Source of the DNA: Lindgomyces ingoldianus
Taxonomy: Eukaryota; Ascomycota; Dothideomycetes; Pleosporales; Lindgomycetaceae
Length of the DNA stretch: 64,000 bases
NCBI RefSeq assembly: GCF_010093535.1
Contig: NW_022985169.1
Location: 656,044-720,043 of the forward strand
Direction: 5' to 3'
In this document: one piece after another, positions 21,740 through 33,743 of the stretch
Numbering within the stretch: the first letter of the stretch is position 1
Layout of the letters: every line of letters starts with the position of its first letter
Program-made: the position numbers and the translations under genes
The notes under the pieces: generated by a model
The model's database searches: none
The model's input: only the letters and a program-made list of their open reading frames with translations
What the model was told of the DNA's origin: nothing

Positions 21740-22955
21740 TCAAAACAATCCCTCAATCTTTTCAATCTGGTCGAAGTCGTAGAAATTCCCATGCGGTCGA
21801 TTCAAATACAGCTTCTCTAATTCCCCACCTGCGACAAATTTAGCGGCAACCTGCAGTCCCGTTTTCTCCACAGTCAAGCGTGGTTTCAACTCGTTTGCGA
21901 ATTCAACGGTCATTTGATTGCGATACCATGGTGCGAAATGAACTGGTGGTTAGTCGTGATCAGTGGTGCCTCGTTGTAGAGAAGCTGAATGAAACGTACT
22001 CAATGCAAGCATAACCCTCGGCTCCTCCGTTAAATTCGGCATGCCTCCATGCCAAAGTCGCAAATCCCTTACCACCACGCTGCCTTTCTTCACAACTGGT
22101 TGGCAGGGTCCTCTAACCTTCTTCCTCTCCTCCAATAAGCCCTTCTTAATCCTCCCACTGGCTCGATCTCCCCTTGCTCCTTCTTGGTCCGCGATGGATG
22201 TGGAAGCGTGCGTGCCGAGCCAGATTTCAGTGGACCCGTTTTCGGGAGTCATGGTTATGAGGGGGATGTTGATAACAAGGGCGAAGGGGAGGGAGGGGTG
22301 GTCGAAATCAGCGTCGGTGTGGGTGGGTTGTGCTGTTGGTGGGGAGGTGGATGTTGGTGGGAGAGCGGTATTGCCGGATATGAACCGGAGAGAGGGTTGA
22401 GGGCCTAGGGCTGTGGACGTCACTTGGGTTGTGATGGGGTCTAGGACATGTCAGACTTATTCAGCTGGGAGTAGGATTAAAAGAGAAGAGTGAGGACACA
22501 AGCACAGGTGATGGCAATCTCGAGGATCAAGCTAATAAGAATCCGTCCATAGTTTTGTCCTCGAAATTGAAAAATTAAATGGGAGAAGGCGTGAAGTATT
22601 GTCTGAGAGATGGCAAGAGGAAACCAAACTTATACCTAAAACAAAAGCTCAAATACTTACTCACAAAGACCTCTTCGTTAAACCACTCTTCTGTCAGCAG
22701 GGGATCTTGCTGAATATTCCCTTTATTAAAGTTAAACGGACTATCCTTCTTTCCCTGCAACTCATACGCCTCCTTGATCATCTTCTCGTTCATCCGATCA
22801 AGTATGTCATGTGGGACAAGATCCTCAATGACGACAAGGCCATCTCGCTGTAAAGCTCGCGCCGCAGTTTCAAGATTGCGTTGGGAGAGTTTCCCAGATT
22901 TGCGCTCGGCTTCAGACAATTGGATGGAGATGGGTAAAGCTGGAAGAGTAGACAT
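21740..22955 (-). CDS. Phytanoyl-CoA dioxygenase-like (PhyH) protein, 312 aa
   Basis: Exons 22,955-22,661, 22,440-22,000 and 21,942-21,740 (minus) join in frame with GT-AG introns of 220 bp and 57 bp; the second has a GACTAACC branch site. The product has the 2-oxoglutarate/Fe(II) dioxygenase facial triad: HTD at 139-141 and the distal His in LRLWHGG at 229, with the 2OG-binding Arg expected at 240 in EEPRVML. The N-terminal RDGLVVIEDLVPHDIL is typical of the family. It probably hydroxylates a small or lipid substrate, which cannot be named; many fungal members act in secondary metabolism. The stop lies only 18 bp from the foldback element, so its 3' UTR probably runs into the repeat. Confidence 0.9.
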
Positions 22956-24308
22956 GATATGTGAACGGAGTTATGGGAGTGACGTAACCGGCTTGGTGCT
23001 CGATGAAAGCGTGGGGAGGGTGGACTAGGCTTGAATTCCTAAATACAAAGTGTTTTCTAGAGGGCTTGAAACTGTGGTATTTATCTGCAACTATCCTTTT
23101 AGGAAATCGACTTTGCTCGACCGAGGCTATGATGCCGCCGTAGAAGAGGGCGGATGTGCTTCTTCTTTGGGCTAAAACCTAGCTAACCCCAAAACGTAAG
23201 TCCGACCGCGAAAGTTTGCCCCTCCATCTGCATTCGCGTCGCCACTTGACGAGATGTCACCAATTGTCAAAGCATCAATTCACTTTTCGTTACTCCACAT
23301 CATCCGCATTTTTCCTCAGCATGGTCACCCTTCTACTTGTTCCCCCTCAATTGTATTGCCAAGGTCGCACCATAGCCTCTTTCCTTTGCGGTTAACAACA
23401 AAAGGTTGTAGTCCAACGCTCTTCACACGACAATGCTCCTGTAGAAGGGATTTCACGCCTGTTTGGAATCTCTTTAGACTAATGTTTGCACGGGGTGGAA
23501 GGATGCTAATATGATAGGTCCTGAGGAGTTCGCTCTCCACGTCTGAACTTACCGAGGGTTAGCCAAGTGAACACCGGCGCAACACTGGCACACCATACGA
23601 TCAAGTATCGCGAGATTTTGCGAGAACGTAGCTTGCTCCTACTTGATTATCATGTAGCAAGGATCCTGTTCAAGAGCATCGCTACTAATAGTCACGCATC
23701 ACCACCCTGTCTATCGGCTTCTTCGTCAACATTCGTTACTAGGTGTTTCCACAGCCCATTCAGTAAACACATTTGAGGAGAGACCATTCTCCCTGCCCTA
23801 TCTTTGTATGAATAGCTAAGCGGCTTGGTGATATGGATGAAAGTGGTGACGATGAAAAGTATAATAAACTAGGGCAGTACCATGGTCCAATTCATTCCAT
23901 AAATAGGCGTCCACTTGATCTACATTACCAGAGCAAGGACCTACCATTTCCATACAACCTTAAACACTTCTATGCATCCTGGGTGTTAGCAGAAGTAGTC
24001 ACTGCTGGAATTCTAACTTCACTAACGCTCGCCGTCCTTAATAACGCTCTTCGCCACCTACAAGTTAAACTTATTCCTGCCAAAGGTTGTCGAATCAGGC
24101 CTTAGTCGATGACCTTGAGAGAACGGGTTTGCTCAAGCATGTTTGGTACTATAAATAATTTGGATTCTGAAATTATAAGCGGGAAGATATCGAAGACGGA
24201 AACTTTAGAGCTGTATGAATGAAATCTGCAAAAATAGTAGACCACAATGGCAAAAAAAAAAAAAAAAAAAAAAATTTTTTTCTATAGGGTATAACTTCAC
24301 TGGCATTC
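22956..24308. other. Intergenic, AT-rich towards the right
   Basis: No gene is supported. A 90-codon plus-strand frame at 23,833-24,105 and a 71-codon minus frame at 23,540-23,325 are open but unrecognised. A poly-A/poly-T tract (about 24 A then 7 T) lies at 24,251-24,281, some 30 bp outside the Fot element. Confidence 0.4.
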
Positions 24309-24310
24309 TA

Positions 24311-26173
24311 ACGTACTTTATAGGCGAGTTGCTTACACACCTAAGTTGCTTACTTTTACTAAAACCTTACTATACTACTTTTTCTACACTAATGCATTTC
24401 TAATAACACTACTTAGACATGTTAAAGGAATATTAAATGCAGCTTATACTTTAAGCTTTTAAATAAAATATAACACTTTTTAAGTAACATGCTACAGCTA
24501 TTTATAAAGTCTTTTAAAAAATAATAAGTAACTAACACACTAGATAACTTTTTTAAGCTAATTATACAGCTAACTTATAAAAGCTAAATAATAATAAAAA
24601 GTAGGTAATTATTTAGCACATACTTAAGCTAGATGCGCAAGGATTCCCCCCCTAGCTAGTAGCTATAGCTAATATAGCTAATTTTTTATATACTAAGTAT
24701 AATATAAGCTATATTAGCATAAACTAGCTTAATATATTTATTAAGTGTTACTTAAAGCTTAAAGTAAAGTTTAAGTGTAAGTATAACTATAAAAAAGCTT
24801 TTTATAAAAATTTTATAGTAATTTAAAGCTAGTTTAACTTTATAAAAAATATTAAAGCTAAGTATAGTATCTAAAATAATAACATGTATAACTTTAATAA
24901 AATAAAGTTTATAATAGGCTAGATATCTACTAAAGCAGTTATTATAAATTTAGAAAGATAAGAACAGCTAAAAGTAGTCTAGCTAGGTAACTAGAAGTAG
25001 ACAATAGCTATCTAGAGTATTAATGCTAAAAAGTAAGCTATTTTACTTTTTATTATTTTTTAAAGTAGTAACTACTTTTTAAACTAGTATAAAAAAATTC
25101 TACTTTAAAATTAAGTTATTATAATTTTTAAGTGTAGCTAGACTACTAATTAGCTTAGTTTAGACTAGTTAAAGCACTTTAATGCGCATATAAAAAAGTG
25201 TACTATTAGTAGCTACTATTTACTAGTTATTAATAGCTATAAAAGCTATAACTTACTTTATTTTTAGTAATACTATAAAAATAATAAAATTATTACTATT
25301 TATATACTTTTTTACTTATTATACTTTTTATAGCTACTTAATATAAGTTATTTTACTTTTTTAAAAAAAGTGTATAAGTGCTAAGCTAAAAACCTTATGC
25401 GCAACTAAATTACTTATATTATAAAAATAAAGTTTTTACTATACTTTAAAGTAGCTTATAATACTATAATTACTTTTAGTAATATTTAAAAAGAGTTTTA
25501 AAGCGCTAGATTAGTTTCTTTTAACTTATAATAAGTTATAATAAGCTTTAATATAAAGTTACGCACTTTATTACTACTACTACTTATATATAATAAGCCT
25601 TAGTAGTTATAAACTTTAAGTAATACTTTAAAACTTAAGTTATAATTAATACTTATAAAAATAAAAATTTAAAAGTATATAAATAGTTTACTAACTTCTA
25701 TAGTTAAAGTGTTTAAAAAAGTTTTAAAAAGAGTAGTAATAATTATATATAAGCTAGTATTAGTGTAATAGAAAATTACTAAGCTTTAAGTAGCTAATAA
25801 AGCTACTATATAATATAAATTACATAAAAGAAAGTAAATTAAGGCAGAAAAAACCTTAATAATTTAGAAAAGCCTATACTTAACAGCTTTAAAAAAGTTT
25901 AAAGCGCGCAGTAATAGAAAGAAGGTAAAGAAGCAGGTGTAAGCTAAAGTAGGTAAGCTATCCTAAAGGCGCTGCAGATAGTGCAATTAGACTAGGCATA
26001 ACACACAAATATGTAAGTAAGAAGTAGAAGTAGTATCTAAATAATATTCTAGGCTGTACTGTACTATATAGTGCTAGAGCGGGTTGTTATGGGCTATAAT
26101 AGAGTTTGTTAGGGTGGGGTCTTAGCAAAAGTAAGCAACTCAGGTGTGTGAGCAACTCGCCCATGAAGTACGT
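24311..26173 (+). mobile_element. RIP-decayed Fot/pogo (Tc1-mariner) transposon
   Basis: Terminal inverted repeats of about 55 bp begin ACGTACTT and contain GGCGAGTTGCT and GAGTTGCTTACTTTT, differing only at C/T positions. TA dinucleotides flank both ends (24,309-24,310; 26,174-26,175). Length is 1,863 bp, the size of Fot1/Pot2 elements. Plus-strand translation near 24,890-25,050 gives NLERSEQLKVV, a GN-K-TIAI motif and SINAK, matching the pogo/DDE region before IPPFIIF. Stops replace Trp and Gln codons. The strong AT bias and one-sided transitions indicate RIP. Inactive. Confidence 0.9.
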
Positions 26174-26175
26174 TA

Positions 26176-26934
26176 TAGTGTAATGGTCGACCGTCTCCGG
26201 CAAGTAATTAGGATAGGCAAGGCATAGTGACCACTACCTAAGCATGCTCTTAGCCCCACACATGCATTACTCGAAGCTGAAATCCCAAGTTCGATAATGT
26301 GCAAGCCCAGCCAACGGTTTCCATCGCAATGAATAATTTACCACTGTAGTCAGGTGTAGTATATTGCTTGCGTCTTCAAGTATATCCAAATACCTGCAGA
26401 TTTCAACTCTTCTAGAAGACCTGTCTCCATCTCCAACCGCTATTTGCACACAACGAAACTTGAAGACGTATCAGAACCCCGCAGAGCCTCGGTTAATCCA
26501 CAGCCAAACGGGGACCTCAAGGAGAGCGTTTTTGGCATGGAGGAGATGTATTGGAAGACCAATGGTCTGTGCCTTATTAATGCAGCTCGTGCCCTTGACC
26601 GAGAAAATAAATAGAATCCGATCCGGCTAGCAATTCAAAGCTACCACTAGGCTCTTTCAAATGATTAGTGGTAATGATAAGGAGGAGGGGCAAGGCGATG
26701 AAGAGATCAACAAGCAGCAAAAAGTTATTCCTATCAGAGAATGGAGGTTATGGGTTAACCATGCAGCGTAGACCCTGCCTATATGTAACAGTACATAGAA
26801 CTAGCGTGGGCCAAGAAAGAATTTATAACTTCCAGGACACTATACGTAACACTCTAAATTTACCTCACAATTTCCAGCAAGCTCACATGCGTCCCGTCAA
26901 TCTTCAATGGACGGTAGGCGCAAACCCACCCACC
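26176..26934. other. Intergenic
   Basis: Between the Fot element and the 3' end of the potassium-transporter relic. No gene supported. Confidence 0.4.
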
Positions 26935-29770
26935 CTAAACCTCCTTAACAAACCCCACCTCAACCAACTTCTCGACCGGCAACCTCCACTGCGCAGGATT
27001 CGTCCTCGTATTCTCTCTCGACCAAATAAAACTCCCCAACACCGCTCTCTTGAACAAGTTATTCTTGTCCACCAGCAAACGAATCTGCTCTTTCCCCACA
27101 ATATAAACAACTTGATGCTTATACGCTGCATACAGTGCCGTAAGACGACGTTCAATCCATGATTCGTTGACGAGCATTGTACCCTCTACTGCGGATGTAG
27201 AGGGGGATCCAGGATGAGGGGAAGAAGGAGCACGCCGTGCAGGCGTAACCGCCGAATCCGATATCTGCGACCGCGACGACGGCTCGCTAGTAATTGATGA
27301 AGAGTAATAATCTGGTATATCTATGCTCTGAACAATTCCCTCCCGCAGTTCTTCGTAGATAATACGGCCAAGGTCCGCGTTGATAGCGCGGTCATTATAT
27401 CCATGCTTGATAGTCATGAGATAGCAATTTGGAAGTGAGGTTTGCTGAATTGTGTATTTGTCTTGTGCGGAGACGTATGGCTTGGATAGTGCGCGGAGGT
27501 GTAGGAAGACGTGGACTTCTTGCTGGGCTTCGAATTTGCGAAGGAATTCGAGGTAGACGGTGGGGACCAGGTCGTCGACTTTGTCGAAGATCCCGAGGCT
27601 TGGGGATTTTTAGGATTAGGGGCGTCTATTACTGTGGATGGGGATAGGTTTGGGGTTACGTACCTTTTATTGGTGTCAGTTCGCTGCCGCCAAAGGTATC
27701 AGCAAGTCGAACCACAGCGTTCGGCCCCCTGATGACGAATTGGTTTAAACGGGGGCGATCATTGCTCTCGGCCGTCCACTGCTTCTCTTTCCATATCGCC
27801 AGAGAATACATATGCTAGCCAGGGGGAAGGCGAGGAGAAGCGTAAACCATGCCCCGTCTGACACCTTTGTGATTGCCGATGAGAGGAAAATGCCATCAAG
27901 TGCGACAAATGGGAGCCAGATTGTGATTAAAAGAAGCTAATTAAGGCGCCAGACTATAATAACAACAAGCGCAATGATGTTTATCGTGATGAAGGTAACT
28001 AGAATGACACAAACTCCGTAGGCTTGGCCAAGACTTGTCGTCTAAGTCTGCGTATCAATAGAATTCCGGTGAGAGGAAAGAATTCACCTACATTGTTGTA
28101 TACTGCAGTGACTATTACTGTTCCGATCATCAATAGCAAATTTGCCACCGGTATATGACTCTGTCCATAGGATCGCTTGCTGGTGTAAACCAACTTGATC
28201 TGAGGGAAATAGCTCATGTTCATGACTTGGGACAAGAGCTGAGACAATGACGCGATCATCGCCTGAGAACCGCAATGGCTGCTAGTATAGAAATGACAAG
28301 GGATAGATAGAACATGCCGGGCGGAACGCAGTTAAAGAAGGGATTCGAGAACGCGGATGGGTCATGAGAGATGAACGCAGCCTGCCCGATGTATGCGAGA
28401 AGCAGGGAAGGGTATGCGAAGCAAAGACACGATAGCTGGATGGCCCTGGACTAAATTAGCATAGTATGAGAAAAAGATTGAACCTTGGTGCCTTTTAGAG
28501 AAGGCGCCAAGATTGGCGAAGAGCGCTTCAACGCCTAGTCATGTGTCAGACGTCATTCATTTGCGTGAAACGTTCAGGTAACTGTGAATGAAAGGAGGAT
28601 TCCGCTTAGTGCCATCCAGGCGTCTCTCTTATTACGGGCGAGAAAGTCTCTAGCGAAGTAGGGAGAGAATGCCTTCAACACGGTGTAGTCATGCTTGACG
28701 AGGTTCTGGTTCGGTTAGCTATGATTTCCAAAATGTGTTCTTGATAGTTGCCCACATAAATTCCAAAGCATATGTTAGATAATAGCCATATGAGGACTGC
28801 TGGAGCGAAGGCGTTCCCGATTTTGGAATATCCAGAGGCTGAACTAGGAAAAGAAGGATAAGAATGCCGCATGAAATCCCTACCATCATATTTGTTGTAA
28901 TTTCAGGTTTTACTACCTTCAGACCCTTTGCAATTTTAAGTTAGCCGTTATGGGGTGAAAGGAGCTATGGTGAGCACTTGGATAGCACCCAACACTGACT
29001 GTGCTGGGGTCAGAATGCCATCAGCAAGAATCAAGCTCACTCCAAAGACAGCAAGTGCCTTCAGTGTGCCACGCGAAAGGCTGCTTTGCTCCATGAAGCT
29101 CCGGACATTCTTGTTACTTGACCGTAGGCTATTGGAATCGTATCGCTCTGACTTGATTGTGCTGCGAGTCTTGGGGTCGTGGACGGAAATATTACACTCT
29201 TGTTGAGTTTGGCAGTTAGGTAAACATTGGATGACCGAAGAAACTTACATAGCGAGCTAACAAGCTGTACATTGCAAACGTTCTGCCTTCGTCTTCGCCA
29301 CCAGCACAAAGCACGATGCAGACATACTTGACGGTGATGATCAGGGTGATGGGCCAAATGATCAACGACAGTGCGTCAAGGAGGTCAGTATATGAGGGCT
29401 CAGAGGAGAAGGTGGACGAGTAGACGTAAAGCGGACTCGTGCCAATGTCACCATATATGACCCCGGTAGACTGATAGGCCAACCTGGACGGCGATTAGTA
29501 ATTCAACAGAATAATGACATGCTGTACATACCATAGTAATACCCAGCCTTTGAAGATCTGTAACACCTTAGCCAAAGGAGGTATCGAGCAATGATGGTTA
29601 CGCACTTGCTTGCGCTTCAGATCACCATCCTTAATATCAAGATCCTCATGGAATGATTCTACGGTGTCAGAAAGGATTTTGGTGGACCTAGCTTTGTGAC
29701 CTCCAGCTACTGAGCCGCGGCGAGGCCCATCCTTGGGTGTTATAAACTGCATGCTATCGTTTCCCATCAC
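26935..29770 (-). pseudogene. HAK/KUP high-affinity potassium transporter, decayed
   Basis: Minus-strand exons recoverable by family motifs: 29,770-29,606, 29,557-29,532, 29,483-29,249 (AYQSTGVIYGDIGTSPLYVY), 29,196-28,978 (LADGILTPAQSVLGAIQ), 28,925-28,756, from 28,705 on, and a C-terminal part to 26,935 (LGSFIWSRENTR, VGFVKEV). Introns of 48-52 bp keep GT-AG ends and CTAAC branches. Lesions: exon 5 is one base short (frameshift near 28,840), the donor near 28,577 is damaged, frameshifts lie near 28,282 and 27,800, an in-frame TAG sits at 27,937-27,939, and the last splice junction is unclear. KUP proteins import K+ across the plasma membrane. So many separate breaks imply loss of function, unless the indels are sequence errors. 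Confidence 0.85.
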
Positions 29771-31895
29771 TCAGTAAAGATCGCAGGATGTGGAAATGTT
29801 TCCAAAAAGCTGAAGCAGGAGTCAAGTGTAAGAAGGATGAAAGATCCAAAGGCTGAGAAACTTGAATGGGCAATTCCAGGGCATATATAGATTTGAAAAC
29901 TACCCAAAACTTTGAGTGCATACATCCTTTTCGGCCAGGCGGTTCGTATCACGATGCACGCCATCCAATACCCAACTAAAGACGGCAATGAAGTCAAAGG
30001 GGGGGCAGTAACAGCATCTTGCAGATAAACTGCAAAATGGTTGTCAGTGGCGATCATGGGAATGGAAATTGGCATGCCCCAAAGCAGGCGGCCAGCTCTG
30101 TCAGTCTGGATGTGGATAACTTGAGGGATTTTCCTGCCAATCTGAACTAAAGGATAGGAACAAGGGCGATGCCAAGACCACGGCTAACCGTGATCAAGGG
30201 GTATTGAGCATGCCGCGCACAGACATACCTTTTTCCAGGAATAGTGAATCCTACATTTCAGGCTTCCGATGCGTTCGGGATGCCGGTGTGAGGCAGCCGG
30301 GAGACATGCTCGTCGGAAGTTGGAGGTGGCTTAGCCCGGTGGAGCGCGGCGAACAAGACGGGGCTTCACACAATCTCACGTTGAGTAGGGAAGTGGAACA
30401 TATTCTCTTGTCAGTGTAGTTAAATTATTGAAATATCAAGCATAATTGCTTTAGACAGCGAAGAACTAAGATAGTTAGGATGTTTAGTGTCGTATTCCGC
30501 TGCTCGTCGTTTCGCCAAGGTCAGATCAAGCTTCATGCAGGGGAGGGACGCCATGAGCGCACACCGGTCCAAGCGGTTAGGTACCGTGGCCTCCCATCGA
30601 TCGAAAATGTGGGGAATAGGAGGCACTTGCAATGGCATTTTTGTTGATGCGAGATGCCCTATCTACAGCCAACTATGACATTCGAGTTGTCACAGTTGTG
30701 CCCATCACGTCTTGCCACAGGAGAGTTTCGTCGAAATGGCCCTGAAGCTGTTCGGAGTGAAAGAAGGCCACCCGCACCTAGGAATAATGACACCTGGGAG
30801 TGTGTCGTTCGTCTCACACGCTAAGAATCTCCACGAAGCTTGTCGGTCCGCGCGAAAGCGCCTTGCCGATGGACCCAACATGAGACAGTGAAGCGATGAT
30901 TTGCAAAACAATTGATGTTTCCTCCAGAGACTCGCAAGCTTCAAACAGACGTCAAGAGAGACAACAGAGATGCACGAGCAACAGTAGGGAGTCTTCGCAA
31001 AGAGCGAAAGCATAACAATCTGTGCTGCATGTGTTGGGACGGCGTCCACAGTGCATGTTTAAACATAGGATTCTGCTGATGCCTCACGACGTGTCGAGAA
31101 GTGTCGAACGGCAGCCCATCTGCGACACGGTACGCGGCAGACGTCAAATGCGCAGCCCATCCTCTAATGCCAGACGCTCAGCAACTCCAATGACGCGCCA
31201 AGCTCATCTGCCGGCCGCGCCCACAGGGCTAGAAAACCGTCAGGGCGTGGGCGATTTCCACTGTTTGGTGAAACGGGCGAGTGTTTGCGGCGCTGACATG
31301 CTGTGGAGAAAACGGGACGTGGCTTGTGACGCCAGCGCCAAGCGCCCTTTCTGCAACCCTGTCAGGCTGGACTGGGCGGCCGTTATTCCAGATTTCCGCG
31401 ACTCTCTAAGCTCCTGCTCCTCCTCCTCCTTCTCGTCACCTCACCACCACCAACAACAGAGGCCACTTTTACTGGCGTTGAATTTTCAATGATTGCAGCA
31501 GCTACCTAATACAGACACAACAAGGCAGTCATACCAGAAACCTACCTTTACACCCCATCACCGCCAACATTTCCACTCTGAGGTTTGCTGTCGCAAGGGT
31601 AACAACTCCACACGCTTCTGCCGCCCCGCTGTCGCGGCTCGAGAAAATAAACCGCCACGAATTCTGCACTCCTCGCCTTCACGTGCGCGAAGCTTGCCGC
31701 GACTGGGCTACGACCGTTCCCTTCGACGCGGTGGACATCTTGCGACTCCGGGGGCTTTAGGCAGCTTGTCCTCGGTTCCAGGTTGACGACCTCGCCTCCA
31801 GCATAAGTGCTGCGAGTCTCACACTTTCACCACCCAATTCACCTTGCGCCTCGTACCTTACACCTCGCACACCGCACCTGGACTCGTCGTAAGCC
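29771..31895. other. Intergenic, upstream of two divergent genes
   Basis: About 2.1 kb between the HAK relic and the glutaredoxin gene. No convincing gene; several open frames lie on both strands without family motifs. The last 500 bp before 31,896 are pyrimidine-rich (CTCCTCCTCCTCC near 31,410) and fit a promoter/5' UTR. Confidence 0.4.
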
Positions 31896-32753
31896 ATGCC
31901 TTCGCAGCGTCGGGTCAAGGCCTTCGGGCTGTTGGTCGTCCTTGCCGTCCTCGTTACGCTGTACATGACGTCTTCGCCCCGCCAGACTCGAAGCTCCGAT
32001 TTCTACACTAAGACGCAGGAGGCGCTTCAAGCAAGAGAGTACGAACAAGCTGCCAAGCAGCGCGACGCCGATGACGTAGGCGCCAGATTGAAGGCAGCGG
32101 AGGAAGCAGCCAAGAAGTCGGCGGATGAGAAGGGCCACAAGTACATCGACTTGGTCGGCGGAGGGGTGCCAGGCGGAGCGAACGAGAAGAGCGTTGCCGG
32201 ACGAGTCATGATGAACCAGCCCGGCGAGGGGGAGAAGAAGCTTGTACCTGGCGTCGCCAATGTGGGAGGTCGACCAAAGGATAGGGAGGCGGCGAAGGAG
32301 GACCACGAGTCGCCAGAGGACCACGAGGTTGAGGTGGAGTTGAATGCCATTCTGAAGAAGAGCCCAAGTATGCTCTCCTCATCCATCCAATTGCCAACTC
32401 AACGCTAACCCGCCTCCGCAGTCATCATCTTCTCAAAGACCTTCTGTCCCTTCTCCAAAAAAGCAAAGCACATCCTCCTTGACATCTACAACATCGTCCC
32501 CGCCCCCTACGTCGTCGAGCTCGACCAACATCCCCTCGGCATGAAACTCCAACACACCCTCGCCGAGAGCACCGGTCGCAAGACCGTCCCAAACGTCCTC
32601 CTCATGGGCAAGAGTATCGGTGGCGGCGATGATATCGAGGAACTCCACCTCAGCCACAAGCTCCTCAGCACTGTCAAGAGCATGGGCGGAAGCCGGATCA
32701 CCGAAGTGGCTCTCCGGAGCGGCGGTCATCAACAGAAACCTCTTCGCGTCTGA
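31896..32753 (+). CDS. Membrane-anchored glutaredoxin (Grx6/Grx7-like), 267 aa
   Basis: Exons 31,896-32,367 and 32,422-32,753 join over a 54-bp intron (GTATGC...CCGCAG, GCTAAC branch) to give 267 residues. The N-terminus has a short basic stretch then one hydrophobic segment (about 10-25, FGLLVVLAVLVTLYM), a signal anchor. A charged, low-complexity stem of about 125 residues follows, then a glutaredoxin domain: SKTFCPFS with the active Cys near 166, the cis-Pro motif KTVPNVL, and GGGDDIEELH for glutathione binding. The plan is that of yeast Grx6/7 in the early secretory pathway, here with a CPFS site. Likely reduces glutathionylated proteins in ER/Golgi; localisation is inferred from family. 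Confidence 0.93.
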
Positions 32754-33743
32754 AGAATCTCTCGGCGCGGCGTGGGTTTCGTCTTTCCTAGTTTTCAATT
32801 CTGTGTGCATACTTTATACTACGGGGTGGGCGTTTTCACACACTATCATGGGCGGCGTTTTTTTGCGTAAAAAGGACAGTTCTTCGGAATTATTTTTTTT
32901 CCTGCCTAATCGGAACGGGAAATGGTTGGGTTGGATTGGTTTGGGGCTGGATTTCTGGGGGCAGGTGTGGTGCACTTGGGTCATGGATTGCTTGCTTCCT
33001 CTAGTTAGTGGGTATACCCGGTGACAATACCATCATGATTGCATCTTAATCTGCCTCTTACTATGTTTGAGGTGCAAAAGCAGACTGGACGGCTGTGGAG
33101 GTACAGCATATTCGCCCACACTGCAACCCCGATACCTCCAGATTATCGAATTCCTGGCCATTGCTCTCATTAGCATATTGCCTTCGAGGCGAAGATTTAA
33201 TCCTCCGGAACAAGGTTTCCATGATCATAGTCCGCCGGCAGCTGGTGGACTTGAGTTGCACGCTAAAAATCTGACCGTAATTTATATTGGTTAAAAGGAA
33301 TTGCCCATGAGCCTTTCCGAAACCTACAAGGCAATGCTGCCAGCGACTTTCTGCAGTGAAACATCTTAAACTTAAGTTTCCGGAGATTCAATATCATAGC
33401 GTTGTCCGATACGCCGACGACAGTCTCAACAAATAAATTATTGGTCACTAGTTCCATACTACTTTCTCAACCTTTCGAAGACTAGGACTCATCACAGCAT
33501 CACCAGCAGGGGCATTGGACCACTATCCTGGCGTACCGAAAGATCACGAGAAAACGTAGTTCGCCATAAGGGCCGGTCCTCCCCTAGAAAGGTGCGGCCT
33601 ACCTTCTGTTTAGTTGTTGTGTTGGTAATGAAACGTAGCATTCTTCTTAAGTACGAACTCTTCTCAAGAATACTACAGCTTAACCGGCATATTCTCTGGG
33701 CTTCAGAGTCATGTGTAGGCCTTCCTGTTTCACAAACCACCTG
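32754..33743. other. Intergenic (convergent 3' ends)
   Basis: Between the glutaredoxin stop and the P450 stop. No coding or RNA feature recognised. Confidence 0.4.

Noticed and set aside
27940..28030. Premature stop at the HAK exon start (TAG near 28,020)
   Set aside because: The TAG is the acceptor end of an intron ending GCAGACTTAG; splicing there keeps the frame, so it is not counted as a lesion.
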